Shown piece after piece: positions 1 through 13,049 of a stretch of DNA of 64,000 nt. How positions within the stretch are numbered: the first letter of the stretch is position 1; every line of letters starts with the position of its first letter. The position numbers were made by a program, and so were the translations under genes. The stretch comes from Limnomonas spitsbergensis (taxonomy: Eukaryota; Chlorophyta; Chlorophyceae; Chlamydomonadales), in the NCBI GenBank assembly GCA_037349105.1, contig JAYJMM010000041.1, positions 992,001 to 1,056,000 on the forward strand. Direction: 5' to 3'. The notes beneath the pieces are model-generated. The model searched no databases. It worked only from the letters and a program-made list of their open reading frames with translations, and was not told the DNA's origin.

Positions 1-87
1 AGAACCCCAGCTACACCTGCCATCACCCAGTTGCAGGCCCTCAGCCATACATGCAATCACCCAGTTAGAGACCTTCAGCAATGCCTC

Positions 88-217
88 TCCCCCCCTTTCA
101 GATGTTTGCGGTGGCTCGGGAGCTGGGAGAGATGAGCGAAGTGGGAGTGGAGGCCACGGCGCAAGGAGGGCACCATCATCTCTTCGACACAAGCAGGTAC
201 CCAATAACTCCCAGGGT
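88..217 (+). other. Exon-like cassette, copy 1
   Basis: This is the reference copy. Positions 88-101 are a C/T tract ending TTTCAG, a good splice-acceptor form. Positions 102-196 are a 95-nt core with two stop-free frames. GT at 197-198 follows CAG, giving donor CAG|GTACCC, good upstream of GT and weak at +4 to +6. A further 19 bases lead back into the 34-mers at 218. One open frame reads MFAVARELGEMSEVGVEA onward; I do not recognise the protein. The core has six CpGs. Left family: TTAGAG upstream, CTC in the core, AAGCAG before the donor. The exon interpretation is inference; the repeated unit itself is directly visible. Confidence 0.75.
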
Positions 218-540
218 CCATCACCCAGTTGCAGGCCCTCAGCCTCACCTGCCATCACACATTTGCAGAACCCCAGCCACACCTGCCATCACCCAGCTGC
301 AGGCCCTCAGCCTCACCTGCCATCACACAGATGCAGAACCCCAGCCACACCTCCCATCACCCAGCTGCAGACCCTCAGCCTCACATGTCATCACATACTT
401 GCAGAACCCCAGCCACACATGCCATCACCCAGCTGCAGACCCTCAGCCTCACCTGCCATCACACAGATGCAGAACCCCAGCCACACATGCCATCACCCAG
501 TTGCAGGCCCTCAGCCTCACCTGCCATCACAAATTTGCAG

Positions 541-1180
541 AACCCCAGCCACACCTGCCATCACCCAGCTGCAGACCCTCAGCCTCACCTGCTATCACAC
601 ATTTGCAGAACCCCAGCCACACCTGCCATCACCCAGCTGCAGGCCCTCACCCTCACCTGCCATCACACAGATGCAGAACCCCAGCCACACATGCCATCAC
701 CCAGTTGCATGCCCTCAGCATCACCTGCCTTCACACAGATGCAGAACCCCAGCCACACCTGCCATCACCCAGCTGCAGACCCTCAGCCTCACCTGCCATC
801 ACAAATTTGCAGAACCCCAGCCTCACATGCCATCACCCAGCTGCAGACCCTCAGCCTCACCTGCTATCACACATTTGCAGAACCCCAGCCACACCTGCCA
901 TCACCCAGCTGCAGACCCTCAGCCTCACCTGCCATCACAAATTTGCAGAACCCCAGCCACACCTGCCATCACCCAGCTGCAGACCCTCAGCCTCACCTGC
1001 TATCACACATTTGCAGAACCCCAGCCACACCTGCCATCACCCAGCTGCAGGCCCTCACCCTCACCTGCCATCACACAGATGCAGAACCCCAGCCACACAT
1101 GCCATCACCCAGTTGCATGCCCTCAGCATCACCTGCCTTCACACAGATGCAGAACCCCAGCCACACCTGCCATCACCCAG
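541..1180. repeat. 408-bp (12-monomer) sub-repeat
   Basis: The variant TGCTATCACACATTTGCAG with its flanks, followed by a CACCCTCACC monomer and a TTGCATGCCCTCAGCATC monomer, occurs at 591 and again at 999, 408 bp later. Cassette spacings of 980, 1388 and 1796 bp differ by the same 408 bp, so this block is a unit of gain or loss. Confidence 0.8.
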
Positions 1181-2257
1181 CTGCAGACCCTCAGCCTCAC
1201 CTGCCATCACACAGATGCAGAACCCCAGCCACACATGCCATCACCCAGCTGCAGACCCTCAGCCTCACCTGTCATCACATACTTGCAGAACCCCAGCCAC
1301 ACATGCCATCACCCAGTTGCAGACACTCAGCCTCACCTGCCATCACATATTTGCAGAACCCCAGCCTCACCTGCCATCACACAGATGCAGAACCCCAGCC
1401 ACACCTCCCATCACCCAGCTGCAGACCCTCAGCCTCACATGTCATCACATACTTGCAGAACCCCAGCCACACATGCCATCACCCAGCTGCAGACCCTCAG
1501 CCTCCCCTGCCATCACACAGATGCAGAACCCCAGCCACACATGCCATCACCCAGTTGCAGGCCCTCAGCCTCACCTGCCATCACAAATTTGCAGAACCCC
1601 AGCCACACCTGCCATCACCCAGCTGCAGACCCTCAGCCTCACCTGCCATCACACATTTGCAGAAACCCAGCCACACCTGCCATCACCCAGCTGCAGGCCC
1701 TCACCCTCACGTGCCATCACACAGATGCAGAACCCCAGCCACACATGCCATCGCCCTGTTGCAGGCCCTCAGCATCACCTGCCTTCACACAGATGCAGAA
1801 CCCCAGCCACACCTGCCATCACCCAGCTGCAGACCCTCAGCCTCACCTGCCATCACACAGATGCAGAACCCCAGCCACACATGCCATCACCCAGCTGCAG
1901 ACCCTCAGCCTCACATGTCATCACATACTTGCAGAACCCCAGCCACACATGCAATCACCCAGCTGCAGACACTCAGCCTCACCTGCCATCACATATTTGC
2001 AGAACCCCAGCCACACCTGCCATCACCCAGCTGCATGCCCCCAGCCTCACCTGCCATCACACATTTGCAGAACCCCAGCCACACATGCCATCACCCAGCT
2101 GCAGACCCTCAGCCTCACATGCCATCACCCAGCTGCAGACCCTCAGCCTCACCTGCCATCACACAGATGCAGACCCCTAGCCACACATGCCATCACCCAG
2201 TTGCAGGCCCTCAGCCATACATGCAATCACCCAGTTACAGACCTTCAGCAATGCCTC

Positions 2258-2387
2258 TCCCCCCCTTTCAGATGTTTGCGGTGGCTCGGGAGCTGGGAGA
2301 GATGAGCGAAGTGGGAGTGGAGGCCACGGTGCAAGGAGGGCACCATCATCCCTTCGACACAATCAGGTACCCAATAACTCCCAGGGT
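2258..2387 (+). other. Exon-like cassette, copy 2
   Basis: Core 2272-2366. It has TTACAG upstream and CCC in the core like the right family, but uniquely shares with copy 5 a GCG-to-GTG change (one CpG lost), and has AATCAG before the donor. It lies 2170 bp (60 monomers) after copy 1. Splice-type signals are intact. Confidence 0.75.
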
Positions 2388-3237
2388 CCATCACCCAGTT
2401 GCAGGCCCTCAGCCTCACCTGCCATCACACATTTGCAGAACCCCAGCCACACCTGCCATCACCCAGCTGCATGCCCTCAGCCTCACCTGCCATCACACAG
2501 ATGCAGAACCCCAGCCACACCTCCCATCACCCAGCTGCAGACCCTCAGCCTCACATGTCATCACATACTTGCAGAACCCCAGCCACACATGCCATCACCC
2601 AGCTGCAGACCCGCAGCCTCACCTGCCATCACACAGATGCAGAACCCCAGCCACACATGCCATCACCCAGTTGCAGGCCCTCAGCCTCACCTGCCATCAC
2701 AAATTTGCAGAACCCCAGCCACACCTGCCATCACCCAGCTGCAGACCCTCAGCCTCACCTGCTATCACACATTTGCAGAACCCCAGCCACACCTGCCATC
2801 ACCCAGCTGCAGGCCCTCACCCTCACCTGCCATCACACAGATGCAGAACCCCAGCCACACATGCCATCACCCAGTTGCATGCCCTCAGCATCACCTGCCT
2901 TCACACAGATGCAGAACCCCAGCCACACCTGCCATCACCCAGCTGCAGACCCTCAGCCTCACCTGCCATCACACAGATGCAGAACCCCAGCCACACATGC
3001 CATCACCCAGCTGCAGACCCTCAGCCTCACCTGTCATCACATACTTGCAGAACCCCAGCCACACATGCCATCACCCAGTTGCAGACACTCAGCCTCACCT
3101 GCCATCACATATTTGCAGAACCCCAGCCTCACCTGCCATCACACAGATGCAGAACCCCAGCTACACCTGCCATCACCCAGTTGCAGGCCCTCAGCCATAC
3201 ATGCAATCACCCAGTTAGAGACCTTCAGCAATGCCTC

Positions 3238-3367
3238 TCCCCCCCTTTCAGATGTTTGCGGTGGCTCGGGAGCTGGGAGAGATGAGCGAAGTGGGAGTGG
3301 AGGCCACGGCGCAAGGAGGGCACCATCATCTCTTCGACACAAGCAGGTACCCAATAACTCCCAGGGT
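3238..3367 (+). other. Exon-like cassette, copy 3
   Basis: Core 3252-3346. Same left-family form as copy 1 (TTAGAG, CTC, AAGCAG). It lies 980 bp (25 monomers) after copy 2. Confidence 0.75.
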
Positions 3368-4625
3368 CCATCACCCAGTTGCAGGCCCTCAGCCTCACCT
3401 GCCATCACACATTTGCAGAACCCCAGCCACACCTGCCATCACCCAGCTGCAGGCCCTCAGCCTCACCTGCCATCACACAGATGCAGAACCCCAGCCACAC
3501 CTCCCATCACCCAGCTGCAGACCCTCAGCCTCACATGTCATCACATACTTGCAGAACCCCAGCCACACATGCCATCACCCAGCTGCAGACCCTCAGCCTC
3601 ACCTGCCATCACACAGATGCAGAACCCCAGCCACACATGCCATCACCCAGTTGCAGGCCCTCAGCCTCACCTGCCATCACAAATTTGCAGAACCCCAGCC
3701 ACACCTGCCATCACCCAGCTGCAGACCCTCAGCCTCACCTGCTATCACACATTTGCAGAACCCCAGCCACACCTGCCATCACCCAGCTGCAGGCCCTCAC
3801 CCTCACCTGCCATCACACAGATGCAGAACCCCAGCCACACATGCCATCACCCAGTTGCATGCCCTCAGCATCACCTGCCTTCACACAGATGCAGAACCCC
3901 AACCACACCTGCCATCACCCAGCTGCAGACCCTCAGCCTCACCTGCCATCACAAATTTGCAGAACCCCAGCCTCACATGCCATCACCCAGCTGCAGACCC
4001 TCAGCCTCACCTGCTATCACACATTTGCAGAACCCCAGCCACACCTGCCATCACCCAGCTGCAGACCCTCAGCCTCACCTGCCATCACAAATTTGCAGAA
4101 CCCCAGCCACACCTGCCATCACCCAGCTGCAGACCCTCAGCCTCACCTGCTATCACACATTTGCAGAACCCCAGCCACACCTGCCATCACCCAGCTGCAG
4201 GCCCTCACCCTCACCTGCCATCACACAGATGCAGAACCCCAGCCACACATGCCATCACCCAGTTGCATGCCCTCAGCATCACCTGCCTTCACACAGATGC
4301 AGAACCCCAGCCACACCTGCCATCACCCAGCTGCAGACCCTCAGCCTCACCTGCCATCACACAGATGCAGAACCCCAGCCACACATGCCATCACCCAGCT
4401 GCAGACCCTCAGCCTCACCTGTCATCACATACTTGCAGAACCCCAGCCACACATGCCATCACCCAGTTGCAGACACTCAGCCTCACATGCCATCACATAT
4501 TTGCAGAACCCCAGCCTCACCTGCCATCACACAGATGCAGAACCCCAGCTACACCTGCCATCACCCAGTTGCAGGCCCTCAGCCATACATGCAATCACCC
4601 AGTTAGAGACCTTCAGCAATGCCTC

Positions 4626-4755
4626 TCCCCCCCTTTCAGATGTTTGCGGTGGCTCGGGAGCTGGGAGAGATGAGCGAAGTGGGAGTGGAGGCCACGGCGC
4701 AAGGAGGGCACCATCATCTCTTCGACACAAGCAGGTACCCAATAACTCCCAGGGT
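4626..4755 (+). other. Exon-like cassette, copy 4
   Basis: Core 4640-4734, left-family form. It lies 1388 bp (37 monomers) after copy 3 and is the 4538-bp higher-order repeat counterpart of copy 1. Confidence 0.75.
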
Positions 4756-6795
4756 CCATCACCCAGTTGCAGGCCCTCAGCCTCACCTGCCATCACACAT
4801 TTGCAGAACCCCAGCCACACCTGCCATCACCCAGCTGCAGGCCCTCAGCCTCACCTGCCATCACACAGATGCAGAACCCCAGCCACACCTCCCATCACCC
4901 AGCTGCAGACCCTCAGCCTCACATGTCATCACATACTTGCAGAACCCCAGCCACACATGCCATCACCCAGCTGCAGACCCTCAGCCTCACCTGCCATCAC
5001 ACAGATGCAGAACCCCAGCCACACATGCCATCACCCAGTTGCAGGCCCTCAGCCTCACCTGCCATCACAAATTTGCAGAACCCCAGCCACACCTGCCATC
5101 ACCCAGCTGCAGACCCTCAGCCTCACCTGCTATCACACATTTGCAGAACCCCAGCCACACCTGCCATCACCCAGCTGCAGGCCCTCACCCTCACCTGCCA
5201 TCACACAGATGCAGAACCCCAGCCACACATGCCATCACCCAGTTGCATGCCCTCAGCATCACCTGCCTTCACACAGATGCAGAACCCCAGCCACACCTGC
5301 CATCACCCAGCTGCAGACCCTCAGCCTCACCTGCCATCACAAATTTGCAGAACCCCAGCCTCACATGCCATCACCCAGCTGCAGACCCTCAGCCTCACCT
5401 GCTATCACACATTTGCAGAACCCCAGCCACACCTGCCATCACCCAGCTGCAGACCCTCAGCCTCACCTGCCATCACAAATTTGCAGAACCCCAGCCACAC
5501 CTGCCATCACCCAGCTGCAGACCCTCAGCCTCACCTGCTATCACACATTTGCAGAACCCCAGCCACACCTGCCATCACCCAGCTGCAGGCCCTCACCCTC
5601 ACCTGCCATCACACAGATGCAGAACCCCAGCCACACATGCCATCACCCAGTTGCATGCCCTCAGCATCACCTGCCTTCACACAGATGCAGAACCCCAGCC
5701 ACACCTGCCATCACCCAGCTGCAGACCCTCAGCCTCACCTGCCATCACACAGATGCAGAACCCCAGCCACACATGCCATCACCCAGCTGCAGACCCTCAG
5801 CCTCACCTGTCATCACATACTTGCAGAACCCCAGCCACACATGCCATCACCCAGTTGCAGACACTCAGCCTCACCTGCCATCACATATTTGCAGAACCCC
5901 AGCCTCACCTGCCATCACACAGATGCAGAACCCCAGCCACACCTCCCATCACCCAGCTGCAGACCCTCAGCCTCACATGTCATCACATACTTGCAGAACC
6001 CCAGCCACACATGCCATCACCCAGCTGCAGACCCTCAGCCTCACCTGCCATCACACAGATGCAGAACCCCAGCCACACATGCCATCACCCAGTTGCAGGC
6101 CCTCAGCCTCACCTGCCATCACAAATTTGCAGAACCCCAGCCTCACATGCCATCACCCAGCTGCAGACCCTCAGCCTCACCTGCCATCACACATTTGCAG
6201 AAACCCAGCCACACCTGCCATCACCCAGCTGCAGGCCCTCACCCTCACGTGCCATCACACAGATGCAGAACCCCAGCCACACATGCCATCACCCAGTTGC
6301 AGGCCCTCAGCATCACCTGCCTTCACACAGATGCAGAACCCCAGCCACACCTGCCATCACCCAGCTGCAGACCCTCAGCCTCACCTGCCATCACACAGAT
6401 GCAGAACCCCAGCCACACATGCCATCACCCAGCTGCAGACCCTCAGCCTCACATGTCATCACATACTTGCAGAACCCCAGCCACACATGCAATCACCCAG
6501 CTGCAGACACTCAGCCTCACCTGCCATCACATATTTGCAGAACCCCAGCCACACCTGCCATCACCCAGCTGCATGCCCCCAGCCTCACCTGCCATCACAC
6601 ATTTGCAGAACCCCAGCCACACATGCCATCACCCAGCTGCAGACCCTCAGCCTCACATGCCATCACCCAGCTGCAGACCCTCAGCCTCACCTGCCATCAC
6701 ACAGATGCAGACCCCTAGCCACACCTGCCATCACCCAGTTGCAGGCCCTCAGCCATACATGCAATCACCCAGTTACAGACCTTCAGCAATGCCTC

Positions 6796-6925
6796 TCCCC
6801 CCCTTTCAGATGTTTGCGGTGGCTCGGGAGCTGGGAGAGATGAGCGAAGTGGGAGTGGAGGCCACGGTGCAAGGAGGGCACCATCATCCCTTCGACACAA
6901 TCAGGTACCCAATAACTCCCAGGGT
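6796..6925 (+). other. Exon-like cassette, copy 5
   Basis: Core 6810-6904. Shares the GTG change, CCC and AATCAG with copy 2, exactly 4538 bp away. The spacing from copy 4 (2170 bp) repeats that between copies 1 and 2. Confidence 0.75.
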
Positions 6926-7775
6926 CCATCACCCAGTTGCAGGCCCTCAGCCTCACCTGCCATCACACATTTGCAGAACCCCAGCCACACCTGCCATCAC
7001 CCAGCTGCATGCCCTCAGCCTCACCTGCCATCACACAGATGCAGAACCCCAGCCACACCTCCCATCACCCAGCTGCAGACCCTCAGCCTCACATGTCATC
7101 ACATACTTGCAGAACCCCAGCCACACATGCCATCACCCAGCTGCAGACCCTCAGCCTCACCTGCCATCACACAGATGCAGAACCCCAGCCACACATGCCA
7201 TCACCCAGTTGCAGGCCCTCAGCCTCACCTGCCATCACAAATTTGCAGAACCCCAGCCACACCTGCCATCACCCAGCTGCAGACCCTCAGCCTCACCTGC
7301 TATCACACATTTGCAGAACCCCAGCCACACCTGCCATCACCCAGCTGCAGGCCCTCACCCTCACCTGCCATCACACAGATGCAGAACCCCAGCCACACAT
7401 GCCATCACCCAGTTGCATGCCCTCAGCATCACCTGCCTTCACACAGATGCAGAACCCCAGCCACACCTGCCATCACCCAGCTGCAGACCCTCAGCCTCAC
7501 CTGCCATCACACAGATGCAGAACCCCAGCCACACATGCCATCACCCAGCTGCAGACCCTCAGCCTCACCTGTCATCACATACTTGCAGAACCCCAGCCAC
7601 ACATGCCATCACCCAGTTGCAGACACTCAGCCTCACCTGCCATCACATATTTGCAGAACCCCAGCCTCACCTGCCATCACACAGATGCAGAACCCCAGCT
7701 ACACCTGCCATCACCCAGTTGCAGGCCCTCAGCCATACATGCAATCACCCAGTTAGAGACCTTCAGCAATGCCTC

Positions 7776-7905
7776 TCCCCCCCTTTCAGATGTTTGCGGT
7801 GGCTCGGGAGCTGGGAGAGATGAGCGAAGTGGGAGTGGAGGCCACGGCGCAAGGAGGGCACCATCATCTCTTCGACACAAGCAGGTACCCAATAACTCCC
7901 AGGGT
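7776..7905 (+). other. Exon-like cassette, copy 6
   Basis: Core 7790-7884, left-family form. It is the 4538-bp counterpart of copy 3, 980 bp after copy 5. Confidence 0.75.
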
Positions 7906-9163
7906 CCATCACCCAGTTGCAGGCCCTCAGCCTCACCTGCCATCACACATTTGCAGAACCCCAGCCACACCTGCCATCACCCAGCTGCAGGCCCTCAGCC
8001 TCACCTGTCATCACACAGATGCAGAACCCCAGCCACACCTCCCATCACCCAGCTGCAGACCCTCAGCCTCACATGTCATCACATACTTGCAGAACCCCAG
8101 CCACACATGCCATCACCCAGCTGCAGACCCTCAGCCTCACCTGCCATCACACAGATGCAGAACCCCAGCCACACATGCCATCACACAGTTGCAGGCCCTC
8201 AGCCTCACCTGCCATCACAAATTTGCAGAACCCCAGCCACACCTGCCATCACCCAGCTGCAGACCCTCAGCCTCACCTGCTATCACACATTTGCAGAACC
8301 CCAGCCACACCTGCCATCACCCAGCTGCAGGCCCTCACCCTCACCTGCCATCACACAGATGCAGAACCCCAGCCACACATGCCATCACCCAGTTGCATGC
8401 CCTCAGCATCACCTGCCTTCACACAGATGCAGAACCCCAGCCACACCTGCCATCACCCAGCTGCAGACCCTCAGCCTCACCTGCCATCACAAATTTGCAG
8501 AACCCCAGCCTCACATGCCATCACCCAGCTGCAGACCCTCAGCCTCACCTGCTATCACACATTTGCAGAACCCCAGCCACACCTGCCATCACCCAGCTGC
8601 AGACCCTCAGCCTCACCTGCCATCACAAATTTGCAGAACCCCAGCCACACCTGCCATCACCCAGCTGCAGACCCTCAGCCTCACCTGCTATCACACATTT
8701 GCAGAACCCCAGCCACACCTGCCATCACCCAGCTGCAGGCCCTCACCCTCACCTGCCATCACACAGATGCAGAACCCCAGCCACACATGCCATCACCCAG
8801 TTGCATGCCCTCAGCATCACCTGCCTTCACACAGATGCAGAACCCCAGCCACACCTGCCATCACCCAGCTGCAGACCCTCAGCCTCACCTGCCATCACAC
8901 AGATGCAGAACCCCAGCCACACATGCCATCACCCAGCTGCAGACCCTCAGCCTCACCTGTCATCACATACTTGCAGAACCCCAGCCACACATGCCATCAC
9001 CCAGTTGCAGACACTCAGCCTCACCTGCCATCACATATTTGCAGAACCCCAGCCTCACCTGCCATCACACAGATGCAGAACCCCAGCTACACCTGCCATC
9101 ACCCAGTTGCAGGCCCTCAGCCATACATGCAATCACCCAGTTAGAGACCTTCAGCAATGCCTC

Positions 9164-9293
9164 TCCCCCCCTTTCAGATGTTTGCGGTGGCTCGGGAGCT
9201 GGGAGAGATGAGCGAAGTGGGAGTGGAGGCCACGGCGCAAGGAGGGCACCATCATCTCTTCGACACAATCAGGTACCCAATAACTCCCAGGGT
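9164..9293 (+). other. Exon-like cassette, copy 7
   Basis: Core 9178-9272. Left-family TTAGAG and CTC combined with AATCAG before the donor, a mosaic also seen in copies 9 and 10. It lies 1388 bp after copy 6. Confidence 0.75.
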
Positions 9294-10143
9294 CCATCAC
9301 CCAGTTGCAGGCCCTCAGCCTCACCTGCCATCACACATTTGCAGAACCCCAGCCACACCTGCCATCACCCAGCTGCATGCCCTCAGCCTCACCTGCCATC
9401 ACACAGATGCAGAACCCCAGCCACACCTCCCATCACCCAGCTGCAGACCCTCAGCCTCACATGTCATCACATACTTGCAGAACCCCAGCCACACATGCCA
9501 TCACCCAGCTGCAGACCCTCAGCCTCACCTGCCATCACACAGATGCAGAACCCCAGCCACACATGCCATCACCCAGTTGCAGGCCCTCAGCCTCACCTGC
9601 CATCACAAATTTGCAGAACCCCAGCCACACCTGCCATCACCCAGCTGCAGACCCTCAGCCTCACCTGCTATCACACATTTGCAGAACCCCAGCCACACCT
9701 GCCATCACCCAGCTGCAGGCCCTCACCCTCACCTGCCATCACACAGATGCAGAACCCCAGCCACACATGCCATCACCCAGTTGCATGCCCTCAGCATCAC
9801 CTGCCTTCACACAGATGCAGAACCCCAGCCACACCTGCCATCACCCAGCTGCAGACCCTCAGCCTCACCTGCCATCACACAGATGCAGAACCCCAGCCAC
9901 ACATGCCATCACCCAGCTGCAGACCCTCAGCCTCACCTGTCATCACATACTTGCAGAACCCCAGCCACACATGCCATCACCCAGTTGCAGACACTCAGCC
10001 TCACCTGCCATCACATATTTGCAGAACCCCAGCCTCACCTGCCATCACACAGATGCAGAACCCCAGCTACACCTGCCATCACCCAGTTGCAGGCCCTCAG
10101 CCATACATGCAATCACCCAGTTAGAGACCTTCAGAATTCCCTC

Positions 10144-10273
10144 TCCCCCCCTTTCAGATGTTTGCGGTGGCTCGGGAGCTGGGAGAGATGAGCGAAGTGG
10201 GAGTGGAGGCCACGGCGCAAGGAGGGCACCATCATCTCTTCGACACAAGCAGGTACCCAATAACTCCCAGGGT
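10144..10273 (+). other. Exon-like cassette, copy 8
   Basis: Core 10158-10252, left-family core (CTC, AAGCAG). The lead-in differs from all other copies: TTCAGAATTCC replaces TTCAGCAATGCC just before the C tract, without changing the length. The C/T tract and AG stay intact. It lies 980 bp after copy 7. Confidence 0.75.
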
Positions 10274-11531
10274 CCATCACCCAGTTGCAGGCCCTCAGCC
10301 TCACCTGCCATCACACATTTGCAGAACCCCAGCCACACCTGCCATCACCCAGCTGCAGGCCCTCAGCCTCACCTGCCATCACACAGATGCAGAACCCCAG
10401 CCACACCTCCCATCACCCAGCTGCAGACCCTCAGCCTCACATGTCATCACATACTTGCAGAACCCCAGCCACACATGCCATCACCCAGCTGCAGACCCTC
10501 AGCCTCACCTGCCATCACACAGATGCAGAACCCCAGCCACACATGCCATCACCCAGTTGCAGGCCCTCAGCCTCACCTGCCATCACAAATTTGCAGAACC
10601 CCAGCCACACCTGCCATCACCCAGCTGCAGACCCTCAGCCTCACCTGCTATCACACATTTGCAGAACCCCAGCCACACCTGCCATCACCCAGCTGCAGGC
10701 CCTCACCCTCACCTGCCATCACACAGATGCAGAACCCCAGCCACACATGCCATCACCCAGTTGCATGCCCTCAGCATCACCTGCCTTCACACAGATGCAG
10801 AACCCCAGCCACACCTGCCATCACCCAGCTGCAGACCCTCAGCCTCACCTGCCATCACAAATTTGCAGAACCCCAGCCTCACATGCCATCACCCAGCTGC
10901 AGACCCTCAGCCTCACCTGCTATCACACATTTGCAGAACCCCAGCCACACCTGCCATCACCCAGCTGCAGACCCTCAGCCTCACCTGCCATCACAAATTT
11001 GCAGAACCCCAGCCACACCTGCCATCACCCAGCTGCAGACCCTCAGCCTCACCTGCTATCACACATTTGCAGAACCCCAGCCACACCTGCCATCACCCAG
11101 CTGCAGGCCCTCACCCTCACCTGCCATCACACAGATGCAGAACCCCAGCCACACATGCCATCACCCAGTTGCATGCCCTCAGCATCATCTGCCTTCACAC
11201 AGATGCAGAACCCCAGCCACACCTGCCATCACCCAGCTGCAGACCCTCAGCCTCACCTGCCATCACACAGATGCAGAACCCCAGCCACACATGCCATCAC
11301 CCAGCTGCAGACCCTCAGCCTCACCTGTCATCACATACTTGCAGAACCCCAGCCACACATGCCATCACCCAGTTGCAGACACTCAGCCTCACCTGCCATC
11401 ACATATTTGCAGAACCCCAGCCTCACCTGCCATCACACAGATGCAGAACCCCAGCTACACCTGCCATCACCCAGTTGCAGGCCCTCAGCCATACATGCAA
11501 TCACCCAGTTAGAGACCTTCAGCAATGCCTC

Positions 11532-11661
11532 TCCCCCCCTTTCAGATGTTTGCGGTGGCTCGGGAGCTGGGAGAGATGAGCGAAGTGGGAGTGGAGGCCA
11601 CGGCGCAAGGAGGGCACCATCATCTCTTCGACACAATCAGGTACCCAATAACTCCCAGGGT
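11532..11661 (+). other. Exon-like cassette, copy 9
   Basis: Core 11546-11640. Mosaic form (TTAGAG, CTC, AATCAG). It lies 1388 bp after copy 8 and 2368 bp after copy 7, of which it is the tandem-block counterpart. Confidence 0.75.
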
Positions 11662-12919
11662 CCATCACCCAGTTGCAGGCCCTCAGCCTCACCTGCCATC
11701 ACACATTTGCAGAACCCCAGCCACACCTGCCATCACCCAGCTGCAGGCCCTCAGCCTCACCTGCCATCACACAGATGCAGAACCCCAGCCACACCTCCCA
11801 TCACCCAGCTGCAGACCCTCAGCCTCACCTGCCATCACATACTTGCAGAACCCCAGCCACACATGCCATCACCCAGCTGCAGACCCTCAGCCTCACCTGC
11901 CATCACACAGATGCAGAACCCCAGCCACACATGCCATCACCCAGTTGCAGGCCCTCAGCCTCACCTGCCATCACAAATTTGCAGAACCCCAGCCACACCT
12001 GCCATCACCCAGCTGCAGACCCTCAGCCTCACCTGCTATCACACATTTGCAGAACCCCAGCCACACCTGCCATCACCCAGCTGCAGGCCCTCACCCTCAC
12101 CTGCCATCACACAGATGCAGAACCCCAGCCACACATGCCATCACCCAGTTGCATGCCCTCAGCATCACCTGCCTTCACACAGATGCAGAACCCCAGCCAC
12201 ACCTGCCATCACCCAGCTGCAGACCCTCAGCCTCACCTGCCATCACAAATTTGCAGAACCCCAGCCTCACATGCCATCACCCAGCTGCAGACCCTCAGCC
12301 TCACCTGCCATCACACATTTGCAGAACCCCAGCCACACCTGCCATCACCCAGCTGCAGACCCTCAGCCTCACCTGCCATCACACATTTGCAGAACCCCAG
12401 CCACACCTGCCATCACCCAGCTGCAGACCCTCAGCCTCACCTGCTATCACACATTTGCAGAACCCCAGCCACACCTGCCATCACCCAGCTGCAGGCCCTC
12501 ACCCTCACCTGCCATCACACAGATGCAGAACCCCAGCCACACATGCCATCACCCAGTTGCATGCCCTCAGCATCACCTGCCTTCACACAGATGCAGAACC
12601 CCAGCCACACCTGCCATCACCCAGCTGCAGACCCTCAGCCTCACCTGCCATCACACAGATGCAGAACCCCAGCCACACATGCCGTCACCCAGCTGCAGAC
12701 CCTCAGCCTCACCTGTCATCACATACTTGCAGAACCCCAGCCACACATGCCATCACCCAGTTGCAGACACTCAGCCTCACCTGCCATCACATATTTGCAG
12801 AACCCCAGCCTCACCTGCCATCACACAGATGCAGAACCCCAGCTACACCTGCCATCACCCAGTTGCAGGCCCTCAGCCATACATGCAATCACCCAGTTAG
12901 AGACCTTCAGCAATGCCTC

Positions 12920-13049
12920 TCCCCCCCTTTCAGATGTTTGCGGTGGCTCGGGAGCTGGGAGAGATGAGCGAAGTGGGAGTGGAGGCCACGGCGCAAGGAG
13001 GGCACCATCATCTCTTCGACACAATCAGGTACCCAATAACTCCCAGGGT
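12920..13049 (+). other. Exon-like cassette, copy 10
   Basis: Core 12934-13028. Mosaic form (TTAGAG, CTC, AATCAG). It is the last cassette of the left family, 1388 bp after copy 9. Confidence 0.75.

Larger units (their letters stand above)
1..9076. repeat. 4538-bp higher-order repeat, two tandem copies
   Basis: Positions 1-4538 and 4539-9076 correspond base for base apart from scattered substitutions. Cassettes 1, 2 and 3 map onto 4, 5 and 6 at exactly +4538, with the same internal spacing (2170, 980, 1388 bp). The private GTG/AATCAG form of copy 2 recurs in copy 5. Near-identity suggests recent duplication or homogenisation. Confidence 0.93.
6810..11545. repeat. 2368-bp tandem block, two copies
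   Basis: The interval 6810-9177 (spacing 980 + 1388) is followed by 9178-11545 with the same cassette spacing and monomer order at +2368. It equals the 4538-bp unit without its 2170-bp section. A further 1388-bp interval follows to copy 10. Confidence 0.88.

Noticed and set aside
102..196. Naming the host gene from the MFAVARELGEMSEVG frame
   Set aside because: I do not recognise it in any protein I know, and a database search would be needed.
3139..3432. - strand frames of 61 to 97 codons across each cassette
   Set aside because: They run antisense through the C/T tract and the 34-mers, lack splice-type signals on that strand, and recur only because the cassette recurs.
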